Of a DNA stretch of 64,000 bases, positions 49,943 to 58,418 are shown piece after piece. This DNA is from an uncultured Alistipes sp. (GTDB taxonomy: Bacteria > Bacteroidota > Bacteroidia > Bacteroidales > Rikenellaceae), in NCBI GenBank assembly GCA_900769405.1, contig CAAGGL010000010.1, forward strand, positions 62,001 through 126,000. The letters are read 5' to 3'. The first letter of the stretch is position 1, and each line of letters begins with the position of its first letter. A model generated the notes under the pieces. It worked only from the letters and a program-made list of their open reading frames with translations, had not been told where the DNA came from and did no database searches. The position numbers and the translations under genes were made by a program.

Positions 49943-52240
49943 ATGCAGGAAAATCTGGTAATCGTCGAGTCGCCTGCCAAGGCAAAGACGATCGAAAAAT
50001 TTTTGGGTAAGGACTACGTCGTGAAGTCGAGCTTCGGCCATATCCGCGACCTTGCAAAGAAGGATCTGGGTATCGATCTCGAAAGTGGTTTTCACCCCAT
50101 CTATGAGATCCCTGAGGATAAGAAAAAGGTGGTAGCCGAGTTGAGCAAGCTGGCTCACAGCGTCAAGACGGTGTGGTTGGCTTCCGATGAGGACCGCGAG
50201 GGAGAGGCTATCGCTTGGCACCTGACCGAGGTGCTGGGTCTGCCCGTCGAGACCACCAAACGAATCGTATTCCACGAAATCACCAAGAAGGCGATCCTCA
50301 GCGCAATCGAGGAGCCGCGTACGGTCAATATGGATCTGGTCAATGCGCAGCAGGCACGCCGCGTGTTGGACCGTCTGGTAGGTTTCGAGCTGTCGCCCGT
50401 ACTCTGGAAGAAGGTCAAGCCGAGTCTGTCGGCGGGTCGTGTGCAGAGTGTTGCGGTGCGATTGTTGGTTGAGCGCGAGCGCGAGATCATCGACTTCAAG
50501 CCGGTGGACTACTTCCGTGTTGTGGCTCAGTTTGTTCCCGAGGGTGACGACAAGACGATGTTCCGTGCCGAGCTGAATCGCCGCTTCGAGAAGCGCGAGG
50601 AGGCTGTGGCATTCCTCGAAAATTGCAAGGGCGCACGCTTCACCGTCGTGAAGAGCGAGGAGAAACCTTCGCAGCGCGTTCCCGCACCTCCCTTCACTAC
50701 CTCGACTTTGCAGCAGGAGGCAGGTCGTAAGTTGGGTATGTCGGTGTCGCAGACGATGTCGCTCGCACAGCGTCTGTATGAGCAGGGTTTGATTACCTAT
50801 ATGCGTACCGACTCGGTCAACCTGTCGGATCAGGCTCTGATGCAGACCAAGGAGGAGGTCATCAAGCTCTTTGGCGATAAGTATCATCAGATTCGTAACT
50901 ATAAGACCAAGACCAAGGGCGCTCAGGAGGCTCACGAGGCTATCCGTCCGTCGTACCTGGATCGCACGACTATCGAGGGTAACTCGGCCGAGAAACGCCT
51001 CTATGAGTTGATATGGAAGCGTACGGTGGCGTCGCAGATGGCAGCTGCCGAGATCGACCGCACGGTCATCACGATCGATAGTAATAACGGTGAGGCTCAG
51101 TTCATTGCAACGGGTGAGGTTGTTCGTTTCGACGGTTTCTTGAAGCTCTATTCGGAATCGACCGACGACGATCAGACGACCGACACGACGCAGGGTCTGC
51201 TGCCCGAGCTGTCGGTGGGTCAGTCGCTCAATGCGCAGTCGATCATCGCAACGCAGCGTTTCACTCAGGCTCCCACGCGCTACAACGAGGCACTGCTCGT
51301 TAAGCGTTTGGAGGAGTTGGGTATCGGTCGTCCTTCGACCTACGCGCCCACGATCACCACGATCATCAATCGCGGTTATGTGGTTAAGCAGAACAAGGAG
51401 GGCGTTAAGCGTTCGTACGAGCAGCTCACCTTCGACGGCAAGCGTATCCAGTCGAAGATGCTCTCGGAGAATATCGGTAAGGAGAAGAGCCGTTTGGCTC
51501 CGACCGACATCGGTATGGTCGTAAACGACTATTTGGAGAGCTCGTTCCCGACCATTATGGACTACAACTTCACGGCAAGCGTCGAGAAGCAGTTTGACGA
51601 GATTGCCGAGGGCGATACCGAGTGGACAAAGATGATTGGCGAGTTCTATTCGGCCTTCCACCCGACGGTCGAGCAGGCACTCGAAACCCAATCGACCAAG
51701 ACCAATCAGGTGCGTGTGCTGGGCATTGATCCGGTATCGGGTAAGGAGGTTTCGGCGCGTATCGGTCGTTACGGCCCGATGGTTCAGATCGGCGGAAACG
51801 ACGGCGAGAAGGCACGTTTTGCGAGCCTCAAATCGGGTCAGTTGATCGCGTCAATCACCTTGGAGGAGGCGTTGGAGTTGTTCTCGTTGCCGCGCGATTT
51901 GGGCGAACTCGATGGCGATCGTCTGGTTGTGGGTCTGGGTAAGTTCGGTCCCTACCTGCGCAACAACAATAAGTTCACCTCGCTGCCTAAGGGTGAGGAT
52001 CCCTATACGATTGGTTATGAGCGAGCTGTGGAGCTTGTTAAGGCGCACGAGAAGGAGCTGGAAACAGCAAATATGCCCGTCAAGACCTTCGCCGAGGATG
52101 CCGAAATGCTCATCAAGAATGGTCGTTATGGCGTCTATATCGCCTATAAGGGCAAGAATTATCGAATCCCGAAGGGTCGCAAAGTCGAGGAACTGACCTA
52201 TGCGGATTGCCTGAAAATCGTCGAGGGAAGCAAGAAATAG
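49943..52240 (+). CDS. topA: DNA topoisomerase I (type IA)
   Basis: This 765-residue enzyme has the TOPRIM domain (VIVESPAKAKTIEKFLGKDY at the N-terminus, LASDEDREGEAIAWHL near 75), the catalytic tyrosine in YMRTDSVNLS near 286, and AHEAIRPSYLDRTTIEGN near 331. The C-terminus carries three TopA-C repeats instead of the four-cysteine zinc fingers of E. coli; no CxxC pairs are seen. It relaxes negative supercoils. An interrupted palindrome lies just upstream. Confidence 0.96.
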   Translation: MQENLVIVESPAKAKTIEKFLGKDYVVKSSFGHIRDLAKKDLGIDLESGFHPIYEIPEDKKKVVAELSKLAHSVKTVWLASDEDREGEAIAWHLTEVLGLPVETTKRIVFHEITKKAILSAIEEPRTVNMDLVNAQQARRVLDRLVGFELSPVLWKKVKPSLSAGRVQSVAVRLLVEREREIIDFKPVDYFRVVAQFVPEGDDKTMFRAELNRRFEKREEAVAFLENCKGARFTVVKSEEKPSQRVPAPPFTTSTLQQEAGRKLGMSVSQTMSLAQRLYEQGLITYMRTDSVNLSDQALMQTKEEVIKLFGDKYHQIRNYKTKTKGAQEAHEAIRPSYLDRTTIEGNSAEKRLYELIWKRTVASQMAAAEIDRTVITIDSNNGEAQFIATGEVVRFDGFLKLYSESTDDDQTTDTTQGLLPELSVGQSLNAQSIIATQRFTQAPTRYNEALLVKRLEELGIGRPSTYAPTITTIINRGYVVKQNKEGVKRSYEQLTFDGKRIQSKMLSENIGKEKSRLAPTDIGMVVNDYLESSFPTIMDYNFTASVEKQFDEIAEGDTEWTKMIGEFYSAFHPTVEQALETQSTKTNQVRVLGIDPVSGKEVSARIGRYGPMVQIGGNDGEKARFASLKSGQLIASITLEEALELFSLPRDLGELDGDRLVVGLGKFGPYLRNNNKFTSLPKGEDPYTIGYERAVELVKAHEKELETANMPVKTFAEDAEMLIKNGRYGVYIAYKGKNYRIPKGRKVEELTYADCLKIVEGSKK

Positions 52241-52266
52241 TTGTTTCGATCGAAATTTTTCGCTAT

Positions 52267-52315
52267 CTTGCGGAGCGTTTACCACCTTTTAGCGGGTTGG
52301 CAGGCGCTCCGCAAG
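52267..52315 (+). repeat. 11-bp inverted repeat between topA and the C1 peptidase
   Basis: CTTGCGGAGCG (52267-52277) / CGCTCCGCAAG (52305-52315) with a 27-nt loop. No T-tract and no conserved inner stem. The rest of the gap up to 52429 shows no gene and no clear consensus promoter. Confidence 0.6.
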
Positions 52316-52429
52316 TGCGTTAATGGGGCCGCCGATGATGGATTTGTGGGGGCGAGGCGGTAGCGAGTAAGGTAGGCGCAACGTGAAACAGACAAATAAT
52401 TATTAACAAATACAAAACACTAACACACT

Positions 52430-53626
52430 ATGAAAAAACTTATTCTTGCTGCAATGTTTGCTGCATTGGCACTCGGCGCACAGGCACAGCCCCGCCGCGG
52501 CGAGGTTGCAAAGCCCGAAGGCTACAAAATCACCGATAAGGATTGTGTCGAGGCTACCTCGATTAAGGATCAGAGCCGCAGTGGTACCTGTTGGAGCTTC
52601 TCGGGTCTGGCATTTCTCGAAAGCGAGATCTTGAAGAATGGCGGCGAGGTGGTCGATCTGTCGGAGATCTGGATCGTTCGCCACTGCTACGAGCAGAAGG
52701 CCGAGAAGTTTGTTCGTCTGCACGGCAAGCTCAACTTCGCTCAGGGTGGTGCAACTCACGACGTGTTGAATACTATCGAGGAGTTCGGTATCGTTCCCGA
52801 GGAGGTCTATCGCGGTCTGAACTACGGCACCGAGAAGCACAATCTCTATGAGGTTGACGCTGCGTTGCTGGGCTACTTGGAGGGCGTGATCAAGCAGAAG
52901 ACCCTCACTCCCGTATGGAAAGATGGTTTCAACGCTATCCTCGACGTATATTTCGGTCCGAAGGTTGAGAAGTTCACCTACAACGGCAAGGAGTACACTC
53001 CCAAGTCGTTCGCTGAGTCGCTGCCCGTTGATCTGTCGGACTACGTTTCGTTCACCTCGTTCACTCACCACCCCTTCTACACTCAGTTCGCTATCGCAGT
53101 TCCCGATAACTGGGCTTGGGGTCTGTCGTACAACGTACCCCTCGACGAGATGATGCAGATTATGGATGCGTCGCTCGATGCAGGTCACTCGATCTATTGG
53201 GCTACCGACGTGAGCGAGAAGGGTTTCAGCCGTCAGTTGGCTATCGGTGTTGTTCCGACCGTTAAGTTGGAGAACTTGGAGGGTACCGAGGCTGAGCGCT
53301 GGGGTAAGATGACTCCTCAGGAGCGCGACGCTGCTCTGTACAGCTTCTCGAAGCCGACCGCAGAGTTGGAGATCACCCAGCAGATGCGTCAGAAGGCTTA
53401 CGACAACTACGAGACCACCGACGACCACGGTATGCAGATCGTAGGTCGCGCAGTTGACCAGATCGGCAACAAGTACTTCAAGGTGAAGAACTCGTGGGGC
53501 GAGGTAGGTCCTTACAAGGGTTACTACTACTTCTCGTACCCCTTCGCGGCATACAAGACGATGAATATCGTGGTGAACAAGAAGGCTGTTCCCGCGAAGA
53601 TTCGCAAGGCTTGCGGCTTCGAGTAA
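52430..53626 (+). CDS. Exported C1B-type cysteine aminopeptidase (bleomycin hydrolase-like)
   Basis: This 398-residue protein has a signal peptide (MKKLILAAMFAALALGAQAQ) and the papain-like active site of the C1B/PepC family: catalytic Cys in RSGTCWSFSGLAFLESE near 51, His in DDHGMQIVGRA near 335, and Asn in KVKNSWGEVG near 357. It would trim peptides in the periplasm or outside the cell. Codon use is biased to C- or T-ending preferred codons, suggesting high expression. It is a single-gene unit with a terminator. Confidence 0.92.
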   Translation: MKKLILAAMFAALALGAQAQPRRGEVAKPEGYKITDKDCVEATSIKDQSRSGTCWSFSGLAFLESEILKNGGEVVDLSEIWIVRHCYEQKAEKFVRLHGKLNFAQGGATHDVLNTIEEFGIVPEEVYRGLNYGTEKHNLYEVDAALLGYLEGVIKQKTLTPVWKDGFNAILDVYFGPKVEKFTYNGKEYTPKSFAESLPVDLSDYVSFTSFTHHPFYTQFAIAVPDNWAWGLSYNVPLDEMMQIMDASLDAGHSIYWATDVSEKGFSRQLAIGVVPTVKLENLEGTEAERWGKMTPQERDAALYSFSKPTAELEITQQMRQKAYDNYETTDDHGMQIVGRAVDQIGNKYFKVKNSWGEVGPYKGYYYFSYPFAAYKTMNIVVNKKAVPAKIRKACGFE

Positions 53627-53650
53627 TCGCTCGACCGCCCGAAAACGAAG

Positions 53651-53683
53651 CGCCCGACCTGCTCAGTGCAAGTCGGGCGTTTC
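53651..53683 (+). terminator. Terminator after the C1 peptidase
   Basis: CGCCCGAC (53651-53658) pairs with GTCGGGCG (53672-53679) and is followed by TTTCTC. Confidence 0.75.
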
Positions 53684-53737
53684 TCACATTTAATAAATAG
53701 GTTTTAAGTTAGTAGGTTTTGGTGATAGATCGTCTTG

Positions 53738-54265
53738 TTACATAAAGTCGGCAACCGTAAACTTACCCTCCTCGAACAGGTGAGGTTCGCTCACGGGCTG
53801 ATACTCGTGCGGAACATATTCGAGCGTCTGCGCCATCGCAAACTTACCACTCTTGGTAGCATAGACCACCACGATCAGCCCCGATGCAGTGCCGCGAGGC
53901 AGGTTCTCCAAGGTCTTGAAGTCACCCGCTGCAACCAGCGTTTCGACGCGGTTGATGTCAGCCACGTTGAATATCATATCGGTACGCACGAGTCGTTCGT
54001 TTGTCGGTTTGTAGTAGGGGTGCACCGAGTCGCCAAACAACCAATAGCAGATCATTGTGGCGCCCGTTGCCAGCACCAGAAAACCTCCCATCATCAGATA
54101 CTGAAACATATCGCGATTCGAGGCAAAGGGCTCGATATGGTTTGCGCCGAACATTGCAGCAGCTGCGGCGAGGGTAATGACGATTCCGAGAATAGGATTA
54201 TAACGACGACCTACGATGGTGTCGGGCGAGATGCTGTAAAGCACCTCATCAATGTGATTTTTCAT
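53738..54265 (-). CDS. Hypothetical membrane protein
   Basis: I do not recognise this 175-residue protein. It has two membrane helices (about 24-41 and 56-75), a short cytoplasmic lead and a ~95-residue soluble C-terminal domain with NVADINRVETLVAAGDFKTL and LIVVVYATKSGKFAMAQ, probably a beta/alpha fold. It stands alone between the C1 peptidase (convergent) and a small exported protein on the same strand. It has a clear ATG and normal codon use. Confidence 0.75.
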   Translation of the reverse strand: MKNHIDEVLYSISPDTIVGRRYNPILGIVITLAAAAAMFGANHIEPFASNRDMFQYLMMGGFLVLATGATMICYWLFGDSVHPYYKPTNERLVRTDMIFNVADINRVETLVAAGDFKTLENLPRGTASGLIVVVYATKSGKFAMAQTLEYVPHEYQPVSEPHLFEEGKFTVADFM

Positions 54266-54367
54266 TTATTGAAAAGCGGTTTTTGTTTGAAAATTAAATG
54301 ACTCTTTTGGTCGAGCGCCACACAACAGACCCCCGACCCACACGAAACTTAAAGGTTTGCAGGTGAG

Positions 54368-54778
54368 TTAAATAATGATTCTCCGTAGCGAGTAGATGTA
54401 GCGCACACGCTTTCTCGACGGAGAAAGACGATACAGACGGGTATCGTCGCCCGCTTTAAGATAGAGATTTGAGTGGTTGATTCCGGCACGATGTTCGGCC
54501 GATACGCCCTCGCCCGTTGAGTGGTTGCGCACCGAGAGTATGCGCACCGATGCGCCCGCAATGCGAGCCATAAGTGGCGGAGCGACGAAACGCGAGTTGT
54601 TCTCGATGGCCAGATGTAGATCGTAGCGACCATCGTTCGCGCAGAGCTGTTCCTGCTGCGCCGAGGGGCACGTGCCACCCTTGCTGTTGCGGACATTTGC
54701 TTCGGCCGACAGCCCGACCAATGCCGCGAACAACGCGATGCACAGCGTCAATAACACTCTATGAGCCTTTGAGTTCAA
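54368..54778 (-). CDS. Small exported hypothetical protein (TTG start proposed)
   Basis: The open frame reaches upstream to a GTG at 54829 but has no early ATG. A TTG at 54778 gives a good signal peptide (NSKAHRVLLTLCIALFAALV, cleavage near SAEA) and 136 residues in all. The mature part has two cysteines (GGTCPSAQQEQLCANDG) and a basic C-terminus. It lies downstream of the ROK kinase on the same strand. I do not recognise a family. The missing ATG makes the start, and to a lesser degree the gene, uncertain. Confidence 0.45.
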   Translation of the reverse strand: MNSKAHRVLLTLCIALFAALVGLSAEANVRNSKGGTCPSAQQEQLCANDGRYDLHLAIENNSRFVAPPLMARIAGASVRILSVRNHSTGEGVSAEHRAGINHSNLYLKAGDDTRLYRLSPSRKRVRYIYSLRRIII

Positions 54779-54865
54779 CTCGGTAATCGTTCGTATGAAA
54801 AGCGAACAGATCGGTGGCACCACGACCACCGATCCTTCGCATCTGTTTTTTGTGTTGAGAATAGC

Positions 54866-55867
54866 TTATGCGTTCTTCTGCCAGATCAGAGCCGCAGCAC
54901 CCATAATTGCTACGTTCTTATCCTGAATGCTCGACGGAATGAGCTCGACCTTGTTCTTCCAGAGGAACAACATCGACTCCTCCATATACTTCTTGGTAGG
55001 CTCGAAGATCAGATTGCCGGCCTTAGCCAGACCACCGAACAGCACGATCAGCTTCGGAGCGGTCAGTGCCACTACGTCAGCCAATGCGCGACCCAGCTTC
55101 TCGCCCGTATAACGGAATGCCTCCAAAGCGATGGGATCACCGTTCTTTGCAGCAGTCGAGATCATTACAGCTTCGAGATCCTTGAATGCGTAGTTGCGCA
55201 ACTCGCTGGGAGCGTTGCTGGTAGCCAGCAGCTCGTAGACCGTGCGCTTGATACCCGTAGCCGAAACGTAGGTCTCCAAGCAACCCTTGCGACCGCAACC
55301 GCACTGACGACCGTCGCGCTCAACGATGATGTGACCCAGCTCGCCTGCGAAACCGTCGTGGCCGTAGATCATCTCGCCATTGGCAACGAAACCGCTACCA
55401 AGACCCGTACCGAGTGTTACCATCAAGAAATCCTTGACGCCCTTTGCGCTACCGAAGACCATTTCGCCGATGGTTGCGGCGTTGGCGTCGTTGGTTACAG
55501 CGACCTTCACACCCTCGAACTTTGCGGCGATGTCGGCAGCGATGTTGAACATACGGCGCTCCTCGCGGGGGTCCTGCTCATCGGGCGAGAACTTCCAGAG
55601 GTTTGCGGGGGTTACCACCTGACCTGTGTGGTAGTTGGCATTGGGTGCGCCGATACCGATACCGATCAGCTCGAACTCGAACGAAACGCTGTCGCACAGA
55701 GCGTGCACGGCCTCGCACAGAGCGTCGATATATTTCGGGTAGTCCGAGAAGTACTTATATTTTTCGGTCGAGATAACCGACTCGGCGAAGATGTCGCCAT
55801 TCTCATCGACCAGACCAAAGGCGGTATTCGTGCCACCAAGATCGATACCGATTGCCAATTTTTTCAT
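54866..55867 (-). CDS. ROK-family sugar kinase (glucokinase-like)
   Basis: This 333-residue protein has the ATP-binding IGIDLGGTNTAFGLVDE at the N-terminus, GHDGFAGELGHI near 168 with the catalytic region, and the ROK zinc motif CGCGRKGCLETYVS near 189-202. It probably phosphorylates glucose or a related hexose in the cytosol. It has a promoter of its own and diverges from a prenyl synthase. The substrate is not settled by sequence. Confidence 0.93.
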   Translation of the reverse strand: MKKLAIGIDLGGTNTAFGLVDENGDIFAESVISTEKYKYFSDYPKYIDALCEAVHALCDSVSFEFELIGIGIGAPNANYHTGQVVTPANLWKFSPDEQDPREERRMFNIAADIAAKFEGVKVAVTNDANAATIGEMVFGSAKGVKDFLMVTLGTGLGSGFVANGEMIYGHDGFAGELGHIIVERDGRQCGCGRKGCLETYVSATGIKRTVYELLATSNAPSELRNYAFKDLEAVMISTAAKNGDPIALEAFRYTGEKLGRALADVVALTAPKLIVLFGGLAKAGNLIFEPTKKYMEESMLFLWKNKVELIPSSIQDKNVAIMGAAALIWQKNA

Positions 55868-55908
55868 ATCACTATGGTTTTTGTTGTATGTTTTAGATTT
55901 TTACTCAT

Positions 55909-55940
55909 CAAATGTAGTACAAATTTTACGCTCTTCCAAT
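55909..55940 (-). promoter_or_regulatory. Predicted promoter of the ROK kinase
   Basis: Minus-strand TACATTTG (55916-55909) with a weak ATTG -33 box (55940-55937) after 20 bases. Confidence 0.5.
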
Positions 55941-55960
55941 TATTTCTCGAATTTTGACGC

Positions 55961-55968
55961 TATCTTTG
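55961..55968 (+). promoter_or_regulatory. -7 box of the second prenyl synthase
   Basis: TATCTTTG matches the consensus exactly and lies 28 bp before the ATG at 55997. No well-spaced TTTG -33 box is found. Confidence 0.55.
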
Positions 55969-55996
55969 CAAAAATAACGAGATATTCAAACCGATT

Positions 55997-56977
55997 ATGG
56001 AACAAAAATCACTCCGCTGTTTGCTGCAAAGCGTCGAAACTTACCTCGCTCAATCCGAGATGAAGGGCGAACCCGCACAACTCTATGCACCGATCTCCTA
56101 CTCGATGGAGGAGGGTGGCAAGCGCCTGCGTCCGATGCTGACGCTGCTCGCCTGCGGGATCTTCGCCGATGAGGTGGCGGGGGCTATGCCTTGCGCTGCG
56201 GCGGTCGAATTTTTCCATAACTTCACGCTGTTGCACGACGATATTATGGACAACGCCCCGATCCGTCGCGGTAAACCCTCGGTATTCCGCAAGTGGAACC
56301 AGAATGTTGCCATTCTGTCGGGCGACGCGATGATCGTCTATGCCTATCAGTTGCTCGAAAAGGCGCCGACTGAGTTGCTGCCGCAGCTGTTCAAGGTCTT
56401 CAATGCTACGGCGATGAAGGTCTTCGAGGGTCAGCAGTACGATATGGATTTCGAGGGTCGCAGCGAGGTGTCGATCGAAGAGTATATCCAGATGATCAGC
56501 CTCAAAACGGCGGTGCTGCTCTCGGGTGCGGCGCGTATGGGCGCGATCGTTGGCGGTGCGTCGGACGAGGATCTGGAACTTGTTACGCGCTTTGCCGACG
56601 AGTTGGGTCTGGCCTTCCAGTTGCAGGACGACCTGCTGGATAGCTACGGCACTGAGGCTCAGTTGGGTAAGGCGATTGGCGGCGATATTCTCGAAGGTAA
56701 GAAGACCTTCCTGATGATCTCGGCTCTCAACCGTCTGGGCGAGGAGGAGCGCCACGAACTGCTCTCGTTGCACCAACGCGAGTCGTTGCTGCCCGAGCAG
56801 AAGGTGGCACGCGCTCGCGAGTTGTTCGATAAGGCCGATGTTCGCACGCTGACCGAGGAGCGCATCAAGTTCCATTTCGACCGCGCGTTGGAGGCTCTCG
56901 ATGCACTGAGTGTACCTGCGGAGCGCACGGCTCAGATGCGCGAATTTGCCCAGAGCCTGATGGGTCGCAAAAAGTAA
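55997..56977 (+). CDS. Short-chain prenyl diphosphate synthase (FPP/GGPP type)
   Basis: This 326-residue trans-prenyl synthase has EEGGKRLRPMLTLLACG near 38, FARM LLHDDIMDNAPIRRGKPS near 79 and SARM LAFQLQDDLLDSYGTE near 204. The aromatic residues just before the first Asp motif (EFFHNFTLLHDD) are the kind that limit chain length, which suggests farnesyl or geranylgeranyl diphosphate. FPP feeds undecaprenyl phosphate for the cell-wall genes in this window. A U32 peptidase gene follows 14 bp later. Confidence 0.92.
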   Translation: MEQKSLRCLLQSVETYLAQSEMKGEPAQLYAPISYSMEEGGKRLRPMLTLLACGIFADEVAGAMPCAAAVEFFHNFTLLHDDIMDNAPIRRGKPSVFRKWNQNVAILSGDAMIVYAYQLLEKAPTELLPQLFKVFNATAMKVFEGQQYDMDFEGRSEVSIEEYIQMISLKTAVLLSGAARMGAIVGGASDEDLELVTRFADELGLAFQLQDDLLDSYGTEAQLGKAIGGDILEGKKTFLMISALNRLGEEERHELLSLHQRESLLPEQKVARARELFDKADVRTLTEERIKFHFDRALEALDALSVPAERTAQMREFAQSLMGRKK

Positions 56978-56991
56978 TTAAGGAAACATCT

Positions 56992-58236
56992 ATGATCAAA
57001 CGTAAAGATATCGAAATAATGGCGCCGGCGGGCTCTTACGAGTCGTTGCTGGCGGCGATCGAGGCGGGAGCCGATTCGGTTTACTTTGGCGTCGGGGCGC
57101 TCAATATGCGCGCGGCCTCGGCGGCCAACTTCACCCTCGATGATTTGGATCAGATTGTCGAGATCGCTCACAAGGCGGGCGTCAAGGCCTACCTGACGGT
57201 CAATACGATCATCTACGACAACGAGATCGAGCAGATGCACGCCGTTGTCGATCGCGCGGCCGCCGCGAAGGTCGATGCAATCATCGCGGCCGACCAGTCG
57301 GTGATTCTCTATGCCCGTTCGCGCGGCGTGGAGATCCACCTCTCGACCCAGCTCAACATCTCGAATAGCGAGGCGTTGGAGTTCTATGCGCAGTGGGCCG
57401 ATGTGACGGTGCTGGCGCGCGAGCTCTCGCTCGATCAGGTGGCGTCGATCCACCGCGCCATCGAGGAGCGCAATATCTGCGGTCCGTCGGGCGAGAAGAT
57501 CCGCATCGAGATGTTCGCGCACGGCGCGTTGTGTATGGCTGTTTCGGGCAAGTGCTACCTGAGCCTGCACGAGACGGGTTGCTCGGCAAATCGTGGTGCC
57601 TGCCGCCAGATCTGCCGCCGCAGCTACACCCTCACCGACCGCGAAACGGGCGCTCAACTCGATACCGAGGGTCAGTGGATACTCTCGCCTAAGGATCTGT
57701 GTACCATCGACTTTCTTGATAAGTTTATCAATGCCGGCGTGCGCGTCTTGAAGATCGAGGGTCGTGCGCGCGGTGGCGAATATGTCAAGCGCGTTGTCGA
57801 ATGCTACGACCGCGCACTGCGTATGATCGAGGCGGGCGAATACACCCCCGAGGCGGCCGAGCAGTTGCGCACGCAGCTTGCCGAGGTCTTCAATCGCGGC
57901 TTCTGGGGCGGCTACTATCTGGGCAAACCCGCAGCCGAGCACAGCCAGCGCTACGGCTCGTCGGCAACACGTCGCAAGGTCTTTGTGGGCAAGGTGACCA
58001 ACTTCTTCAAGCGTATCTCGGTGGCGGAGATTCTGGTCGAGGCGTCGCCGTTGGAGCGCGGCAGCACGGTCTTCTTCCTGGGCGAAAAGACGGGTGTTGT
58101 CGAGCAACACGACGTTGTGCCTTATGTCGCTGAGCGCGAGGCCGATGTGGCGGTGCAGGGCGTCTTCTGCTCGGTCAAAACCGAGCGTGAGGTGCGTCGT
58201 GGCGACAAGATGTATAAGTTCGTCGAGAGCGAATAA
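56992..58236 (+). CDS. U32-family peptidase / tRNA hydroxylation protein
   Basis: This 414-residue protein has the U32 signature, EMFAHGALCMAVSGKCYLS near 180, with later cysteines at SANRGACRQICRR. It starts with EIMAPAGSYESLLAAIEAGA, typical of the YegQ/TrhP/RlhA group. Members of the family hydroxylate tRNA or rRNA nucleotides, and some were first called collagenases. It is 14 bp after the prenyl synthase and is followed by a repeat-rich gap. Which substrate applies here is unknown. Confidence 0.9.
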   Translation: MIKRKDIEIMAPAGSYESLLAAIEAGADSVYFGVGALNMRAASAANFTLDDLDQIVEIAHKAGVKAYLTVNTIIYDNEIEQMHAVVDRAAAAKVDAIIAADQSVILYARSRGVEIHLSTQLNISNSEALEFYAQWADVTVLARELSLDQVASIHRAIEERNICGPSGEKIRIEMFAHGALCMAVSGKCYLSLHETGCSANRGACRQICRRSYTLTDRETGAQLDTEGQWILSPKDLCTIDFLDKFINAGVRVLKIEGRARGGEYVKRVVECYDRALRMIEAGEYTPEAAEQLRTQLAEVFNRGFWGGYYLGKPAAEHSQRYGSSATRRKVFVGKVTNFFKRISVAEILVEASPLERGSTVFFLGEKTGVVEQHDVVPYVAEREADVAVQGVFCSVKTEREVRRGDKMYKFVESE

Positions 58237-58241
58237 ATATA

Positions 58242-58272
58242 ATTCACAATTCAAGATTCAAGATTCAAAATT
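58242..58272 (+). repeat. Heptad repeat array ATTCA(C/A)(A/G) x4
   Basis: ATTCACA, ATTCAAG, ATTCAAG and ATTCAAA run from 58242 to 58269 and end in ATTGGG, 5 bp after the U32 gene stop. Unit, order and ATTGG terminus match the arrays at 6878 and 8770. Confidence 0.9.
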
Positions 58273-58299
58273 GGGTTTTGGAGTGATAAGAAGAGTGGT

Positions 58300-58368
58300 A
58301 GTTTTCAACGAAAACTGCCCAAGTTCAGCGGCTCGGCCGAAGGCCGACCCCCGCAGCCGCTGAACTTG
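58300..58368 (-). repeat. Two-hairpin element, copy 3 (inverted)
   Basis: Read on the minus strand: CAAGTTCAGCGGCT (58368-58355), GCGGGGGT, inner stem CGGCC-TTC-GGCCG, then AGCCGCTGAACTTG (58333-58320), a 3-nt spacer, and AGTTTTC-GTT-GAAAACT (58316-58300). The layout equals copies 1 and 2, in the opposite direction to the flanking genes. Confidence 0.85.
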
Positions 58369-58418
58369 CACACTAATTTTTAGACAAAAAATATAAACAA
58401 CAATAAAGAACCGAAACT

